Shown here piece after piece: positions 21,866 through 30,471 of a stretch of 51,046 nt of DNA. This stretch comes from JASFQI01 sp050115555 (GTDB taxonomy: Bacteria; Desulfobacterota; DSM-4660; Desulfatiglandales; HGW-15), in the NCBI GenBank assembly GCA_050115555.1, contig JASFQI010000001.1:1-51046 (forward strand), read 5' to 3'. A program made the translations under genes and the position numbers. Position 1 is the stretch's first letter, and each line of letters starts with the position of its first letter. The notes under the pieces were generated by a model. The model searched no databases. It was not told the origin of the DNA and worked only from the letters and a program-made list of their open reading frames with translations.

Positions 21866-22906
21866 ATGGAACAGCCGGAAACGCAAGAGGCGAGCCCGCA
21901 TATCTGGGTGGAGGACCTGAAGGAAAACGACCTGGTGGAGGGTCTCTACCTGGCTAAGGTCAAACGCCTGGGCACGACCCGCAAGGGCGATCCCTTTCTG
22001 AGCGTCACCCTGGCGGATCGCACCGGCGATGTGGAGGCCCGGGTGTGGGACGAGGCCGACGTGCTGAGTGCCCGTTTCAGCGAAGGGGACGTCATTTCGG
22101 TGACAGGGCGTGCGGGCTCGTACCGCAACGAGGTGCAGCTCGTGCTCACGCGCGCGGAGCGGGTGGAGGAGGTGGAAAATCCGGCCCTGTTCCTGGAATC
22201 CTCGAGCCGGGACGTGCGCGAAATGATGACGGCCTTGCGCGAGCTCCTTGGGACCCTCCAAAACCGGGATCTGCGAAGGCTTACGGAGCGATTCCTCGCG
22301 GACCGGGAGTTCACCGGTCGATTCAAGAAGGCCCCGGCGGCCAAGAACTTTCACCACGGATACCTGGGCGGACTCCTCGAACACACCCTGTCCGTGTGTG
22401 AGCTTGTCGACGCCGCGGCCTCTCATTATCCGGAGTTGGACCGGGACCTTCTCCTGTGCGGTGCCTTTCTCCACGACGTGGGGAAGATTCGGGAATACAC
22501 CTACCGGACCCACATCGATTACTCGGATGAGGGTCGCCTCCTGGGACACGTGGTGCTGGGCGCGGTCATGCTGGAGGAGAGGCTGGCCGCTTTGAAGTCC
22601 TTTCCGCGTGAGCTTGCCATGCGTCTCAAGCACCTTGTGATCAGTCACCACGGGGAGTTTGAGTTCGGATCGCCCAAGCGGCCCAAGTTCCTCGAAGCTT
22701 TCGTTCTCCATCTGCTCGACGACCTGGACGCCAAGGTGAACGGCCTGGGTCGGTTCATGGCACGGGACCGGAAAGAGGGGGCCTGGACGGACTTCAACCG
22801 CCTGTTCGAGCGGTATTTCCTGAAAGGGGGTATCGAAGAGGGGGATTCGGACGGCCCTCCTTCGGAGGAGGAGGTGGAGAAACAACGCCCGCTGTTTTCG
22901 CCGTGA
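21866..22906 (+). CDS. yhaM: YhaM-type OB-fold/HD-domain 3'-5' exoribonuclease
   Basis: A 346-residue protein with an N-terminal OB fold (about 20-100, LSVTLADRTGDVEARVW) and a C-terminal HD phosphohydrolase domain: H173 region (LLEHTLSV), H203-D204 in FLHDVGK, and SHHGEFEFG. This is the layout of YhaM/CBF1 nucleases, which trim RNA and single-stranded DNA 3' ends with Mn2+. The start at 21866 is the only ATG that fits the OB fold; the ribosome site GAGG is 7-8 nt upstream and is part of the REP-like tail. It is 134 bp downstream of the aldolase and followed by an inverted repeat that may act as terminator. Confidence 0.88.
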   Translation: MEQPETQEASPHIWVEDLKENDLVEGLYLAKVKRLGTTRKGDPFLSVTLADRTGDVEARVWDEADVLSARFSEGDVISVTGRAGSYRNEVQLVLTRAERVEEVENPALFLESSSRDVREMMTALRELLGTLQNRDLRRLTERFLADREFTGRFKKAPAAKNFHHGYLGGLLEHTLSVCELVDAAASHYPELDRDLLLCGAFLHDVGKIREYTYRTHIDYSDEGRLLGHVVLGAVMLEERLAALKSFPRELAMRLKHLVISHHGEFEFGSPKRPKFLEAFVLHLLDDLDAKVNGLGRFMARDRKEGAWTDFNRLFERYFLKGGIEEGDSDGPPSEEEVEKQRPLFSP

Positions 22907-22911
22907 GGAAG

Positions 22912-22971
22912 AGAAAAGTCCGTGAATCGTGGTTCGTGAATTGTAACCGGTCCCGTGGCTTGGACTTTTCT
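22912..22971. repeat. Long inverted repeat after yhaM
   Basis: AGAAAAGTCC (22912-22921) and GGACTTTTCT (22962-22971) are a perfect 10-bp inverted repeat enclosing a tandem TCGTGAAT/TTCGTGAAT motif. It starts five bases after the yhaM stop. It may work as a terminator or be a dispersed repeat unit. Confidence 0.5.
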
Positions 22972-23008
22972 ACGATTCCGCGATACGGAGGAGGACATTT
23001 CAAGATCA

Positions 23009-23959
23009 ATGGATATCTTGTTTGCAGCCAATGAAACCGCCTGGGGGGGATTCCTGGGCATGATCCGCGAGGCATTGCCCGAGCACCGGTTCGTCGCGAC
23101 CGGAGGATTCCACGTGGATTCCCTGGCCGGTTACGACGTCCTGATTCCCACGATGACGTCCATCACCCGGGAGATTCTGGAGACGGGGGATCGGCTTCAC
23201 CTGGTGCAGCAGTGTGGCGCAGGGCTGGAAGGCGTGGACCGGAAGGCGGCCCGGGATCTGGGAATTTCAGTGGCCAACGTGCCCACGGATGAGTCGGGTA
23301 ATGCGGATTCCGTGGCCGAGATCGGTGTCTACTTAATGATCGGACTGGCACGGGATACGTATGGCATGGCGAGGAGCCTGGCCGCGAAAAAGATGGGAGA
23401 GCCGCGCGGCATGGCACTTTCCGGTCGCGTGGCAGGGGTGGTGGGCCTCGGAGGAATCGGCCGGGCCCTGGTTCGGCGTCTCAAGGCGTTCGACGTCCGC
23501 GTGATCGGAATCAAGCGCAGCGATCCGGAGAGGGCCCGGAAGGAGCTGGGGTTAGAATGGGTTGGGAAGCCGGAGGACCTGAGTGAGCTCCTGGCACGAT
23601 CCGACTTCGTACTCCTGAGTCTCCCCCTCGATGAGGCAACGCGGGACCTGATGAACCGGGAAACGTTGGCTCGGATGAAGCCCGGGGCCTTCCTGATCAA
23701 CCTCTCACGGGGCGGTCTGGTGGATCGGGATGCCCTGGAGGAGGCCCTGGCCGAGGGCCGAATAGGCGGGGCGGGGCTCGACGTGTTCTGGGAGGAACCG
23801 CCGGACCCGGACGACCCGATCTTCCGACACAACGTGCTGGCCACGCCCCACGTGGCAGGATCCACGGATGTCTCCATGGGAGGGATCGTTGCCGCCGTAG
23901 CCGAAAACATTCGACGTGTGGCGCGCGGGGCGCGCCCGCTGAACATTCAGGCCCCGTGA
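23009..23959 (+). CDS. D-isomer-specific 2-hydroxyacid dehydrogenase
   Basis: A 316-residue NAD(P)-dependent dehydrogenase of the D-2-hydroxyacid (phosphoglycerate/glyoxylate reductase) family. The dinucleotide motif VGLGGIGRAL is intact, as are the catalytic Arg (NLSRGGLVD), Glu (LDVFWEEPP) and His (TPHVAGS). Start at 23009 is chosen from family length; GGAGGAGG lies about 14 nt upstream, a long spacing. It overlaps the moaA start by four bases (GTGA), which suggests coupled translation. The substrate cannot be read; glycerate, glyoxylate or a related hydroxyacid is plausible. Confidence 0.9.
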   Translation: MDILFAANETAWGGFLGMIREALPEHRFVATGGFHVDSLAGYDVLIPTMTSITREILETGDRLHLVQQCGAGLEGVDRKAARDLGISVANVPTDESGNADSVAEIGVYLMIGLARDTYGMARSLAAKKMGEPRGMALSGRVAGVVGLGGIGRALVRRLKAFDVRVIGIKRSDPERARKELGLEWVGKPEDLSELLARSDFVLLSLPLDEATRDLMNRETLARMKPGAFLINLSRGGLVDRDALEEALAEGRIGGAGLDVFWEEPPDPDDPIFRHNVLATPHVAGSTDVSMGGIVAAVAENIRRVARGARPLNIQAP

Positions 23960-24975
23960 GGGGCCCATTAAAAAGAGGGAATGTCATCAACGAATTTATC
24001 GACCAGAACCATCGGGTCATCAACTACCTGCGCATCTCCTTGACGGATCGGTGCAACCTGAGATGCATCTACTGCATGCCCGAGGAAGGGATTGATCCCA
24101 TTCCTCACAGTGAAGTGTTGAGCTATGAGGAACTCCTGCGGGTGGCGCAGCTTGCAGTTCGGGGCGGCATTCGAAAGGTCCGGCTCACCGGCGGAGAACC
24201 GCTGGTCCGCAAGGGGGTGATCGATTTCGTTCGACAGCTGGGTCAGCTCGATGGCCTTGAGCATATTACTCTGACCACGAATGGTGTCCTGCTGGCCCGG
24301 TACGCAGCCGACCTTCGGGACGCCGGGGTATCCCACGTCAATGTCAGCCTGGATTCTCTTAAACCCGAGCGTTACAAAGAGATCACCCGCCGGGATGCAT
24401 TCCACCAGGTTTGGGAAGGGCTTCAGGAGGCTGAAAGGCTGGGTTTTCGCCCCATCAAGATCAACGTGGTGGCCATACGCGGGGTGAACGACGATGAAAT
24501 CCTGGACTTCGCCCGGTTGAGCCTGGAGAAGCCCTATCATGTCCGGTTCATCGAGTTCATGCCGGTGGGAAAGGATAACGGCTGGGCCGGGGACCGCTTC
24601 ATTTCCACTGAGGAGATCCGGGAGCGGATTACAGCACTGGGGCCGCTTCGATCCCTGGACTCCCAACCCCTGGACGGGCCGGCCGAGCGGTTCGTCCTTC
24701 AGGGATCAAAGGGCGAGATCGGCTTTATCGGGGCCCTCTCACACCATTTCTGCTCGCGCTGCAACCGGCTGCGCCTGACCGCCGAAGGGGCCCTTCGGGG
24801 GTGCCTCTTCTCGGACGACGAGACGGATATCAAGACGTCATTGAGAAATGGTGCAACCGACGAATGCATCATGGGGTTGATCCGGCATGCCATCGCCACC
24901 AAGCCCCAAGGTCACGGCTCATTGCTTCAAAGCCCCCGCAGGTGCTCCCGCCCCATGAGCCGTATCGGCGGGTGA
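23956..24975 (+). CDS. moaA: GTP 3',8-cyclase MoaA (molybdenum cofactor synthesis)
   Basis: Radical-SAM enzyme that makes 3',8-cyclo-GTP in the first step of molybdopterin synthesis. The N-terminal cluster motif CNLRCIYC (C33, C37, C40 in this numbering), the GGEP motif (LTGGEPLVRK), the C-terminal second cluster (FCSRCNRLRL...GCLF) and the closing RPMSRIGG are all present. The only standard in-frame start before the conserved core is GTG at 23956, which overlaps the previous stop as GTGA. An AGAGGG lies just before the GTC-ATC-AAC codons where homologues usually begin, so the true start is uncertain. No other moa or mob gene is in the window. Confidence 0.94.
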   Translation: MRGPLKRGNVINEFIDQNHRVINYLRISLTDRCNLRCIYCMPEEGIDPIPHSEVLSYEELLRVAQLAVRGGIRKVRLTGGEPLVRKGVIDFVRQLGQLDGLEHITLTTNGVLLARYAADLRDAGVSHVNVSLDSLKPERYKEITRRDAFHQVWEGLQEAERLGFRPIKINVVAIRGVNDDEILDFARLSLEKPYHVRFIEFMPVGKDNGWAGDRFISTEEIRERITALGPLRSLDSQPLDGPAERFVLQGSKGEIGFIGALSHHFCSRCNRLRLTAEGALRGCLFSDDETDIKTSLRNGATDECIMGLIRHAIATKPQGHGSLLQSPRRCSRPMSRIGG

Positions 24976-25033
24976 GGCTGACGCTTGACCTCCATAAGGA
25001 TACCTCTTTTCCGGGTTTTTCCTTTTTGAATCA

Positions 25034-25062
25034 CCCCGCAGTCCTGCCAAGGCGGGACGGGG
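25034..25062. repeat. REP-like hairpin C with conserved tail
   Basis: CCCCG/CGGGG outer stem, TCCTGCC/GGCGGGA inner stem (one G-T mismatch), AA loop. The tail GCGAGCGAAACATTTTC (25067-25083) matches the tail of hairpin B. It lies between the convergent moaA and lipoprotein genes. Confidence 0.6.
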
Positions 25063-25128
25063 AATGCGCGAGCGAAACATTTTCAAAGAGACCCGGAAAG
25101 ATCCGGTCTGCTGCGCCGTGAGGATCCG

Positions 25129-25932
25129 TCAGGATTCGATGTCTTCCAATGTCTCGATTCGGAAGGTCGACGGGATGCGAAGCTCGAAAACGGCTTCAGG
25201 GATGTCCTGATTGAAGACCATCCGTTCGTTTTGAATGATCACCCCCCCGATTTTTTTTTCTGGCAGGTACCGCACCTCACCGGCATAGCGAACCCCTCCG
25301 CTCTCTCGAAGGTCGTCAAAGATCACTTTGAGGCGACTTCCAGGAAAGACGATACGTTCAGGCTCCAGGGTGGAGGGCCGGATCCCAAGAATCTGGATCG
25401 GCTCGCCGGAAGCTCTTCGCCACACGATTCGGGGCCCGGCCTCTGAAACCGCTGTTCCCACCGTCGGCGGTGCGGGGTAGCCTCGAAGAAGGGACCAGAC
25501 GCTTTGCAAATCCGGAGGGGAAGGGAGGAAACGCCCGAGCGTCTCCGGGGTGGCCGGTCCGATGTACCGTGTCGCCTCCTGAAATGAAACGGCTTCCAGA
25601 CGATCGTCGCTGACCAGAATGTGGAGCAGGGGACGCCCCCAGGGGTGGGTGATTTCCACCTTGATCCTCATCGGGTCGCGGGTTCCTATCACCAGGATCC
25701 GGGCCTCCTGGGACTCCACGAATCCCTTTTTCAGGACAACGGTTCCTGTGGAATAGAAGGTCAAAACGTTGTCCGCCTGGCGCTTCAGGCGATCGAGTAC
25801 CCGGGTCGTTTCGGAATCGCTGAGTGGGGGAGCTGCGGGTCGGAGGGCGGCACAACCGCTCGAAAGGACCAGGATGACCGAGAGGATCCATCGGACAATA
25901 GAGAAAGGAGAATGAAAGGATATTGCCCGCAT
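25129..25932 (-). CDS. Outer-membrane-type lipoprotein, DUF4292-like
   Basis: A 267-residue secreted lipoprotein. The N-terminus has basic residues, a hydrophobic helix (FSIVRWILSVILVLSS) and a lipidation cysteine in SSGCAAL, although the -3 residue is Ser rather than Leu. The mature part is beta-rich (VLTFYSTGTVVLKKG, IKVEITHPWGRPLLHILVS) and resembles the LolB-like DUF4292 family that often accompanies TPR lipoproteins. Start at 25932 follows GGCGAGGG; the long upstream extension is arginine/proline-rich shadow. It lies 137 bp downstream of the TPR lipoprotein gene. Role: probably envelope lipid or lipoprotein handling; function unproven. Confidence 0.8.
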   Translation of the reverse strand: MRAISFHSPFSIVRWILSVILVLSSGCAALRPAAPPLSDSETTRVLDRLKRQADNVLTFYSTGTVVLKKGFVESQEARILVIGTRDPMRIKVEITHPWGRPLLHILVSDDRLEAVSFQEATRYIGPATPETLGRFLPSPPDLQSVWSLLRGYPAPPTVGTAVSEAGPRIVWRRASGEPIQILGIRPSTLEPERIVFPGSRLKVIFDDLRESGGVRYAGEVRYLPEKKIGGVIIQNERMVFNQDIPEAVFELRIPSTFRIETLEDIES

Positions 25933-26010
25933 ATCCCTCGCCCTTCGGCAGGAGAAATGAGGGCTGAGCGGACGAACGTGCCGCTGCGGGAATGCTTTTC
26001 CCTCCGGGAT

Positions 26011-26034
26011 CCCCAGCCCACCGCTGGTGGGGCT
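26011..26034. repeat. Hairpin D, loosely related to the REP-like group
   Basis: AGCCC-ACC-GCT-GGT-G-GGGCT forms a stem with one bulge (26015-26034), preceded by CCCC. It lies between the TPR lipoprotein stop and the DUF4292-like start. The similarity to hairpins A-C is in architecture rather than exact sequence. Confidence 0.4.
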
Positions 26035-26069
26035 TCTGTGAGACTCAATCCCTGAGGGAGGATATTGTC

Positions 26070-27854
26070 TCACTCCGTACCCTTTGTGTTCCCCATCAGG
26101 GCTTTCACCTCGTCGATCTTTTCTTGAATCGCCTCCGGCTTGGCATGATCGAGCTCCAGTGCCCTTTGGTAGGCCTTCAGGGCCTCTCCATGCCTGCCGT
26201 TCTTCAGGAAGGCGTCTCCGAGGTGCTCCGTAATGGTGGGATCTTCCGGTTGAAGCTCGGACGCACGCTGGATGTTCCGAAGGGCATCCTCGTATGCACC
26301 CTTCTGGTAGTAGACCCAACCCAGGGAATCGATGATGTATCCGCTTTCGGGTTTGATTCGAAGGGCATGCTCGATGAGCTCGAGGGCCTCGTCCAGGCGA
26401 ATGCCCTGTTCGGCGTACGTGTACCCGATGTAGTTCATGGCGTCGGCGTGCTCGGGTTCGAGTTCCAGGACCTTGTGCATCTGGGTCAAGGACGCTTCCT
26501 TCTGGCCGCTCTTGTCCAGGATGACTCCGAGCTTGAACACGAGTTCGGCATTCTTCGGGTCGCTCGACAGGGCTTCCTCAATGACCTCCAGGGCTTCCGC
26601 ATAGGCCTCCCGGCCCTCAAGAATCGAGGCAAGCATCAGGGAGAGCTCGCTTTTTTCACCGTCGATGCGGATGGCCTCCCGGAGCACGGCTTCGGCTTCC
26701 GCCGACTGGTCCTGGGTGTCCAGGATGTAAGCGATGTGCATTTGTGCATTTGCGAAGTACTCGGAGTCCTGCCCGATTTCCCGAAAGTTTTCCAGCGCGG
26801 CATCCAGGTCCCCTTGCTCTTCGTGGGCCGAGGCGAGGTAGTATCGGCTTTTGTCGTCGTTCGGCCAGGCCTTGACGATCATTTCGAGCTCGTGGATGGA
26901 TTCCTCCAGTCGCCCATGGCGGAGGTAGATGAGCCCCAGCGATTGGCGAATGCGTTCTCCGGGTTTGGACTGGCGTTTGATCGCCTCCATTTGTTTTTCG
27001 GCGTCGGAGTCCCTGCCGAGCTTGTAGTAGAGTTCGATGAGGCGTTCGCGGACGGTCATATTCACGGGATAGTAATCGATGAGGCGCTCGTAGATTTCAA
27101 CAGCCTTTTCGAATCGACCCTGCATCTGGTAGAGACTTCCCAGGTCGAACAGGGCCGGTTCCATCCGCTCGTTCAGGCGTAAGGCCTCCTGGTATGCCTC
27201 TTCGGATTTGGAGGGCTTCCCCATTTCCAGAAACACGCGCCCCCGGTAGTAATGGGCGATGACGAGGCTCGGGTCCTGCTCCGTTACTTTATCGAGCTGA
27301 TTCAGGGCCTCGTCGTAACGGCCTTTCTTGATCAGCAGGGTGATGAGGACCAGCCGGGCCCGCTTGTGCTGCGGCTCCAGATCGAGGGCTCGCTCATAGG
27401 CTCGGATGGCGGTTTCTTCCTCACCCAGCAGACCGGAGATCTCCGCAGCCAGCAGATGATGCTTTACGTTGTCCGGCTCGAGCGCCACACATCGCTGGGC
27501 AAACTCGAGCGCTTCGTTGAGCTTCTTTCTCTTTTTCAGGAGGAGGGCCATGCGCTGAAGCAGGAAGACGTCTCGAGGATTGGATTGAATGGCGTTTTCC
27601 AGGTGGGCTTGCGCTTCCTCATAGCGGCCGTGCGCACTGTGGAGGGCATAAAGGGCAAACTCTGCATAGGACCGGCGGATCGGATCCTTTTCCAGCGAAG
27701 CCGAGGGGCCGGCGATCGAGATCGAGGCGGGCCGTTCCTCCAGGGGAAAGGAGGGGCCTGTGTCACGGGTTCCCGCACAACCTCCTGCCAGCAGGAGAAG
27801 GGCCAATGCCGCGGTCATCCATACGTTACGTCGGTTCCATTGATTCTGGGGCAT
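26070..27854 (-). CDS. TPR-repeat lipoprotein
   Basis: A 594-residue lipoprotein: positively charged start, hydrophobic helix and lipobox (LLLLAGGCAG), then about fourteen tetratricopeptide repeats from residue ~60 to the end (for example AIRAYERALDLEPQHKRA, ALKAYQRALELDHAKPEA). TPR arrays are protein-interaction scaffolds. With the DUF4292-like lipoprotein downstream this pair is likely an envelope assembly or secretion scaffold. Start at 27854 is chosen because it begins the signal peptide and has GGGAAG upstream. The precise partner is not known. Confidence 0.88.
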   Translation of the reverse strand: MPQNQWNRRNVWMTAALALLLLAGGCAGTRDTGPSFPLEERPASISIAGPSASLEKDPIRRSYAEFALYALHSAHGRYEEAQAHLENAIQSNPRDVFLLQRMALLLKKRKKLNEALEFAQRCVALEPDNVKHHLLAAEISGLLGEEETAIRAYERALDLEPQHKRARLVLITLLIKKGRYDEALNQLDKVTEQDPSLVIAHYYRGRVFLEMGKPSKSEEAYQEALRLNERMEPALFDLGSLYQMQGRFEKAVEIYERLIDYYPVNMTVRERLIELYYKLGRDSDAEKQMEAIKRQSKPGERIRQSLGLIYLRHGRLEESIHELEMIVKAWPNDDKSRYYLASAHEEQGDLDAALENFREIGQDSEYFANAQMHIAYILDTQDQSAEAEAVLREAIRIDGEKSELSLMLASILEGREAYAEALEVIEEALSSDPKNAELVFKLGVILDKSGQKEASLTQMHKVLELEPEHADAMNYIGYTYAEQGIRLDEALELIEHALRIKPESGYIIDSLGWVYYQKGAYEDALRNIQRASELQPEDPTITEHLGDAFLKNGRHGEALKAYQRALELDHAKPEAIQEKIDEVKALMGNTKGTE

Positions 27855-28080
27855 GATTTCGAACTTCCCGGGAGCACCTGCACGGAGGGGCCGGAGGAGC
27901 TCCGAATCGGCCCGGGCTGCTTTCGGAAACAGCATCCCGGGGGTTCACAAAAGCTTACCTTCAAACGATAACACGAAAAACAGGCGTTCCCGCTTCACTG
28001 CCCACCCTTTGGGTGCTTCGAACGGAGGCTCCACCGGTCAAAGCCAAAGCCTGGGCCCCGGCTCGAACAGGTGAAGAGAT

Positions 28081-29079
28081 TCACACGAAATTCGAGAACT
28101 CCTCCTCAAAGTTGGGGATCTTCTCGCTCAGCCACGCCTTGATGTTTTTTACGATACGCTCCTGAATCTGGCGCACCCGCTCACGGGAAATTTCGTACTT
28201 GTCTCCGAGTTCCTGAAGTGTCAAGGGCGTTTCCGACATGATGCGGTTGTCGAAGATGTCCAACTCCTTTCCGGAGAGGGTTTCCCGAAAATGCTGGAGG
28301 TTTTCGAGCAACATCTCCCGACGTTCCACCCCCGAGATCTGATCGTCCGTAGCCTCGCCAGGGTCCGGAAGAAAGGATCCATACGCCTCCTTTGCGTCGT
28401 CACCGCCTACCGGGGCGTTCAAGGAGAGCTCTGCGCCGCCGAGGCGCTGGCTCATCTCCTCGATATCCTCCTCCCTCACGTCCAGTCGTTCAGCCAGGAG
28501 CCGGGTTTCCGGCACAAACCCCTGGGAGATCAGTTTTTCCTTTTCCTTCGCGAGGTTGAAAAAGAGCTTCCTTTGGGTCTGTGTCGTGCCGATCTTGACG
28601 AGCTTCCAGTTTTCCATGATGAACTTCAGAATGTAGGCCTTGATCCAGAAAGACGCATAGTAGGAGAACTTGATTCCCCGGTATGGATCGAATTTTCGAA
28701 TGGCCTGAAGGAGTCCCACGTTTCCTTCCTGGATGAGATCGAGAAGGCTTTTCGTCCAGTACCGGCTGAAGTCCATGGCGATCTTGACCACGAGACGCAG
28801 GTTCGAGGTCACGAGGCGGTAAGCGGCTTGCTGATCATCCTTTTCCTGGTACCGAATGGTCAGATCCACTTCCTCTTCTCGTGTGAGGAGTCGGTAGTTC
28901 TTGATCTCGAGGAGGTAGAGTTGAAGTGGATCATAGGGGACAAGAGCCCGGTCTTCCGGCTGAACCACAGGCGCGAGGTCCGGTCTGGGTTCGTCGTCAT
29001 CCCGGGCATCGGGCGTTTCTTTCTGCACCGGATCGAACGCCTCCTTGCTGTCCCGTTTTTTGTTCTTTTTCTTTGCCAT
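28081..29079 (-). CDS. rpoH: RpoH-type (sigma-32) RNA polymerase sigma factor
   Basis: A 332-residue sigma-70-family factor. After an acidic, charged N-terminal tail come region 2 (LTREEEVDLTIRYQ, SLLDLIQEGNVGLLQAI, FSYYASFWIKAYI) and region 4 with its helix-turn-helix (LTLQELGDKYEISRERVRQIQ). The stretch QRKLFFNLAKEKEKL matches the RpoH box, which distinguishes sigma-32 factors from RpoD. It should direct heat-shock and protein-folding genes. Start at 29079 is the ATG before the lysine-rich tail; GGGGTGGG is a modest ribosome site. No region 1.1 is present, consistent with an alternative factor. Confidence 0.9.
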   Translation of the reverse strand: MAKKKNKKRDSKEAFDPVQKETPDARDDDEPRPDLAPVVQPEDRALVPYDPLQLYLLEIKNYRLLTREEEVDLTIRYQEKDDQQAAYRLVTSNLRLVVKIAMDFSRYWTKSLLDLIQEGNVGLLQAIRKFDPYRGIKFSYYASFWIKAYILKFIMENWKLVKIGTTQTQRKLFFNLAKEKEKLISQGFVPETRLLAERLDVREEDIEEMSQRLGGAELSLNAPVGGDDAKEAYGSFLPDPGEATDDQISGVERREMLLENLQHFRETLSGKELDIFDNRIMSETPLTLQELGDKYEISRERVRQIQERIVKNIKAWLSEKIPNFEEEFSNFV

Positions 29080-29212
29080 GCACCCACCCCGACGGCTCCG
29101 CAAGGAGGCCGTACGGTGCCTTGCGCCTTAAGCCGCATCGCCCGCGCCGGCACGTGCAGCTACACCCGGGCAGATTCGTTCCCGGGTTTTCAGCCCGCCT
29201 TTGACGAGTCTG

Positions 29213-30463
29213 CTAGCCGGTCCCGGCCTGATCGGGCGTTGTCGGAACGACCCTCACATAACGCTTTTTCCCGGCCCGAAGCAGAATGCCGCCGCCATTC
29301 AGAGCGAGGGTGTCGATCCTTTGATCAAACACGTTCAGACGCTCATTATTGACGTATCCGCCTCCTTGACTGATGAGCCTGCGCGCCTCTCCCCGGGTTT
29401 TACAGAGGCCGGACATCTCGAAAAGAATGTAGGCGGGGACTCCCTCCTGGAGTTTTTCCCGGTCGATTCCGGTCGTGGGAATGGACTCAGCATCGGATGC
29501 TCCATCCCCGAATAGGTTGCGGGAAGCGTTTCGGGCCTGCTCCGCCTCCTTCTCCCCGTGGCAGAGCTTTGTCGCCTCAAAGGCAAGCACTTCCTTGGCG
29601 GCCCTCAAATCCGCTCCCTTTCGCGACCCCAGTTCTTCGACCTCGTTCATGGGAAGGAACGTGAAAAGGGCCAGAAAGCGTTTCACGTCCGCGTCGTCCT
29701 GATTCATCCAGTACTGGTAGTAGTCATACGGGGACGTAAGTTCCGGATCGAGCCACACCGCGCCTTCGTGCGTTTTCCCCATCTTGGTGCCGGACGCCGT
29801 TGTAATCAGGGGGAAGGTGATGCCGTAAGCGTTTCCCCCTTCCACGCGGCGAATGAGATCCGTCCCTGCCACGATGTTACCCCACTGGTCGCTTCCCCCC
29901 ATTTGAATGCGGCAGTCGAGCGTTCGGAAAAGGTGGAGAAAATCATAGGACTGGAGCAGCATGTAGTTGAACTCGATGAAGCTCAGCCCGGTCTCGAGCC
30001 GCATGCGATAGCTCTCGGCTGTGAGCATCCGGTTGACACTGAAGTGTCGGCCTATGTCCCTGAGGAAGTCGATGTAGTTCAGCTTCACGAGCCAGTCGGC
30101 ATTGTTGGCCATGATGGCCCGATCCTCGCTGAAGTCGAGGAACCGCGAGAGCTGTTTTTTGATGCCCACCGCGTTTTCTTCGATTTCCTCGCGGCTCATG
30201 ATTCGTCGCATCTCCGTCTTACCGCTCGGGTCTCCCACCAGCGCGGTACCACCTCCCACCAGGGCGATGGGCCGGTGTCCTGCACGCTGCATATGAGCCA
30301 GCGACATGATGGGGACAAGGCTTCCCAGATGCAGGCTCTTTGCCGTAGGGTCGAATCCGATGTAACACGTCACGGGCCTTTCAAGCAGTGTACGAACGGC
30401 ATCCGGGTCGGTGACCTGCTCGATGAAACCCCGTTCTTCAAAGGTATCCAACACGTTGTTCAC
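29213..30463 (-). CDS. tyrS: Tyrosyl-tRNA synthetase
   Basis: Charges tRNA-Tyr with tyrosine. The 416-residue class I synthetase has the HIGH-type motif (SLHLGSLVP), the tyrosine pocket (SYDFLHLF, GGSDQWGNI) and a KMSKS-type motif written GTKMGKT, plus a C-terminal S4-like RNA-binding segment (RRLISQGGGYVNNE). The GTG at 30463 is preferred because GAGGT lies 5 nt upstream; the TTG at 30475 overlaps the preceding stop. It follows the RodZ-like gene by 8 bp and is probably co-transcribed. Confidence 0.95.
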   Translation of the reverse strand: MNNVLDTFEERGFIEQVTDPDAVRTLLERPVTCYIGFDPTAKSLHLGSLVPIMSLAHMQRAGHRPIALVGGGTALVGDPSGKTEMRRIMSREEIEENAVGIKKQLSRFLDFSEDRAIMANNADWLVKLNYIDFLRDIGRHFSVNRMLTAESYRMRLETGLSFIEFNYMLLQSYDFLHLFRTLDCRIQMGGSDQWGNIVAGTDLIRRVEGGNAYGITFPLITTASGTKMGKTHEGAVWLDPELTSPYDYYQYWMNQDDADVKRFLALFTFLPMNEVEELGSRKGADLRAAKEVLAFEATKLCHGEKEAEQARNASRNLFGDGASDAESIPTTGIDREKLQEGVPAYILFEMSGLCKTRGEARRLISQGGGYVNNERLNVFDQRIDTLALNGGGILLRAGKKRYVRVVPTTPDQAGTG

Positions 30464-30471
30464 GGTGTACC

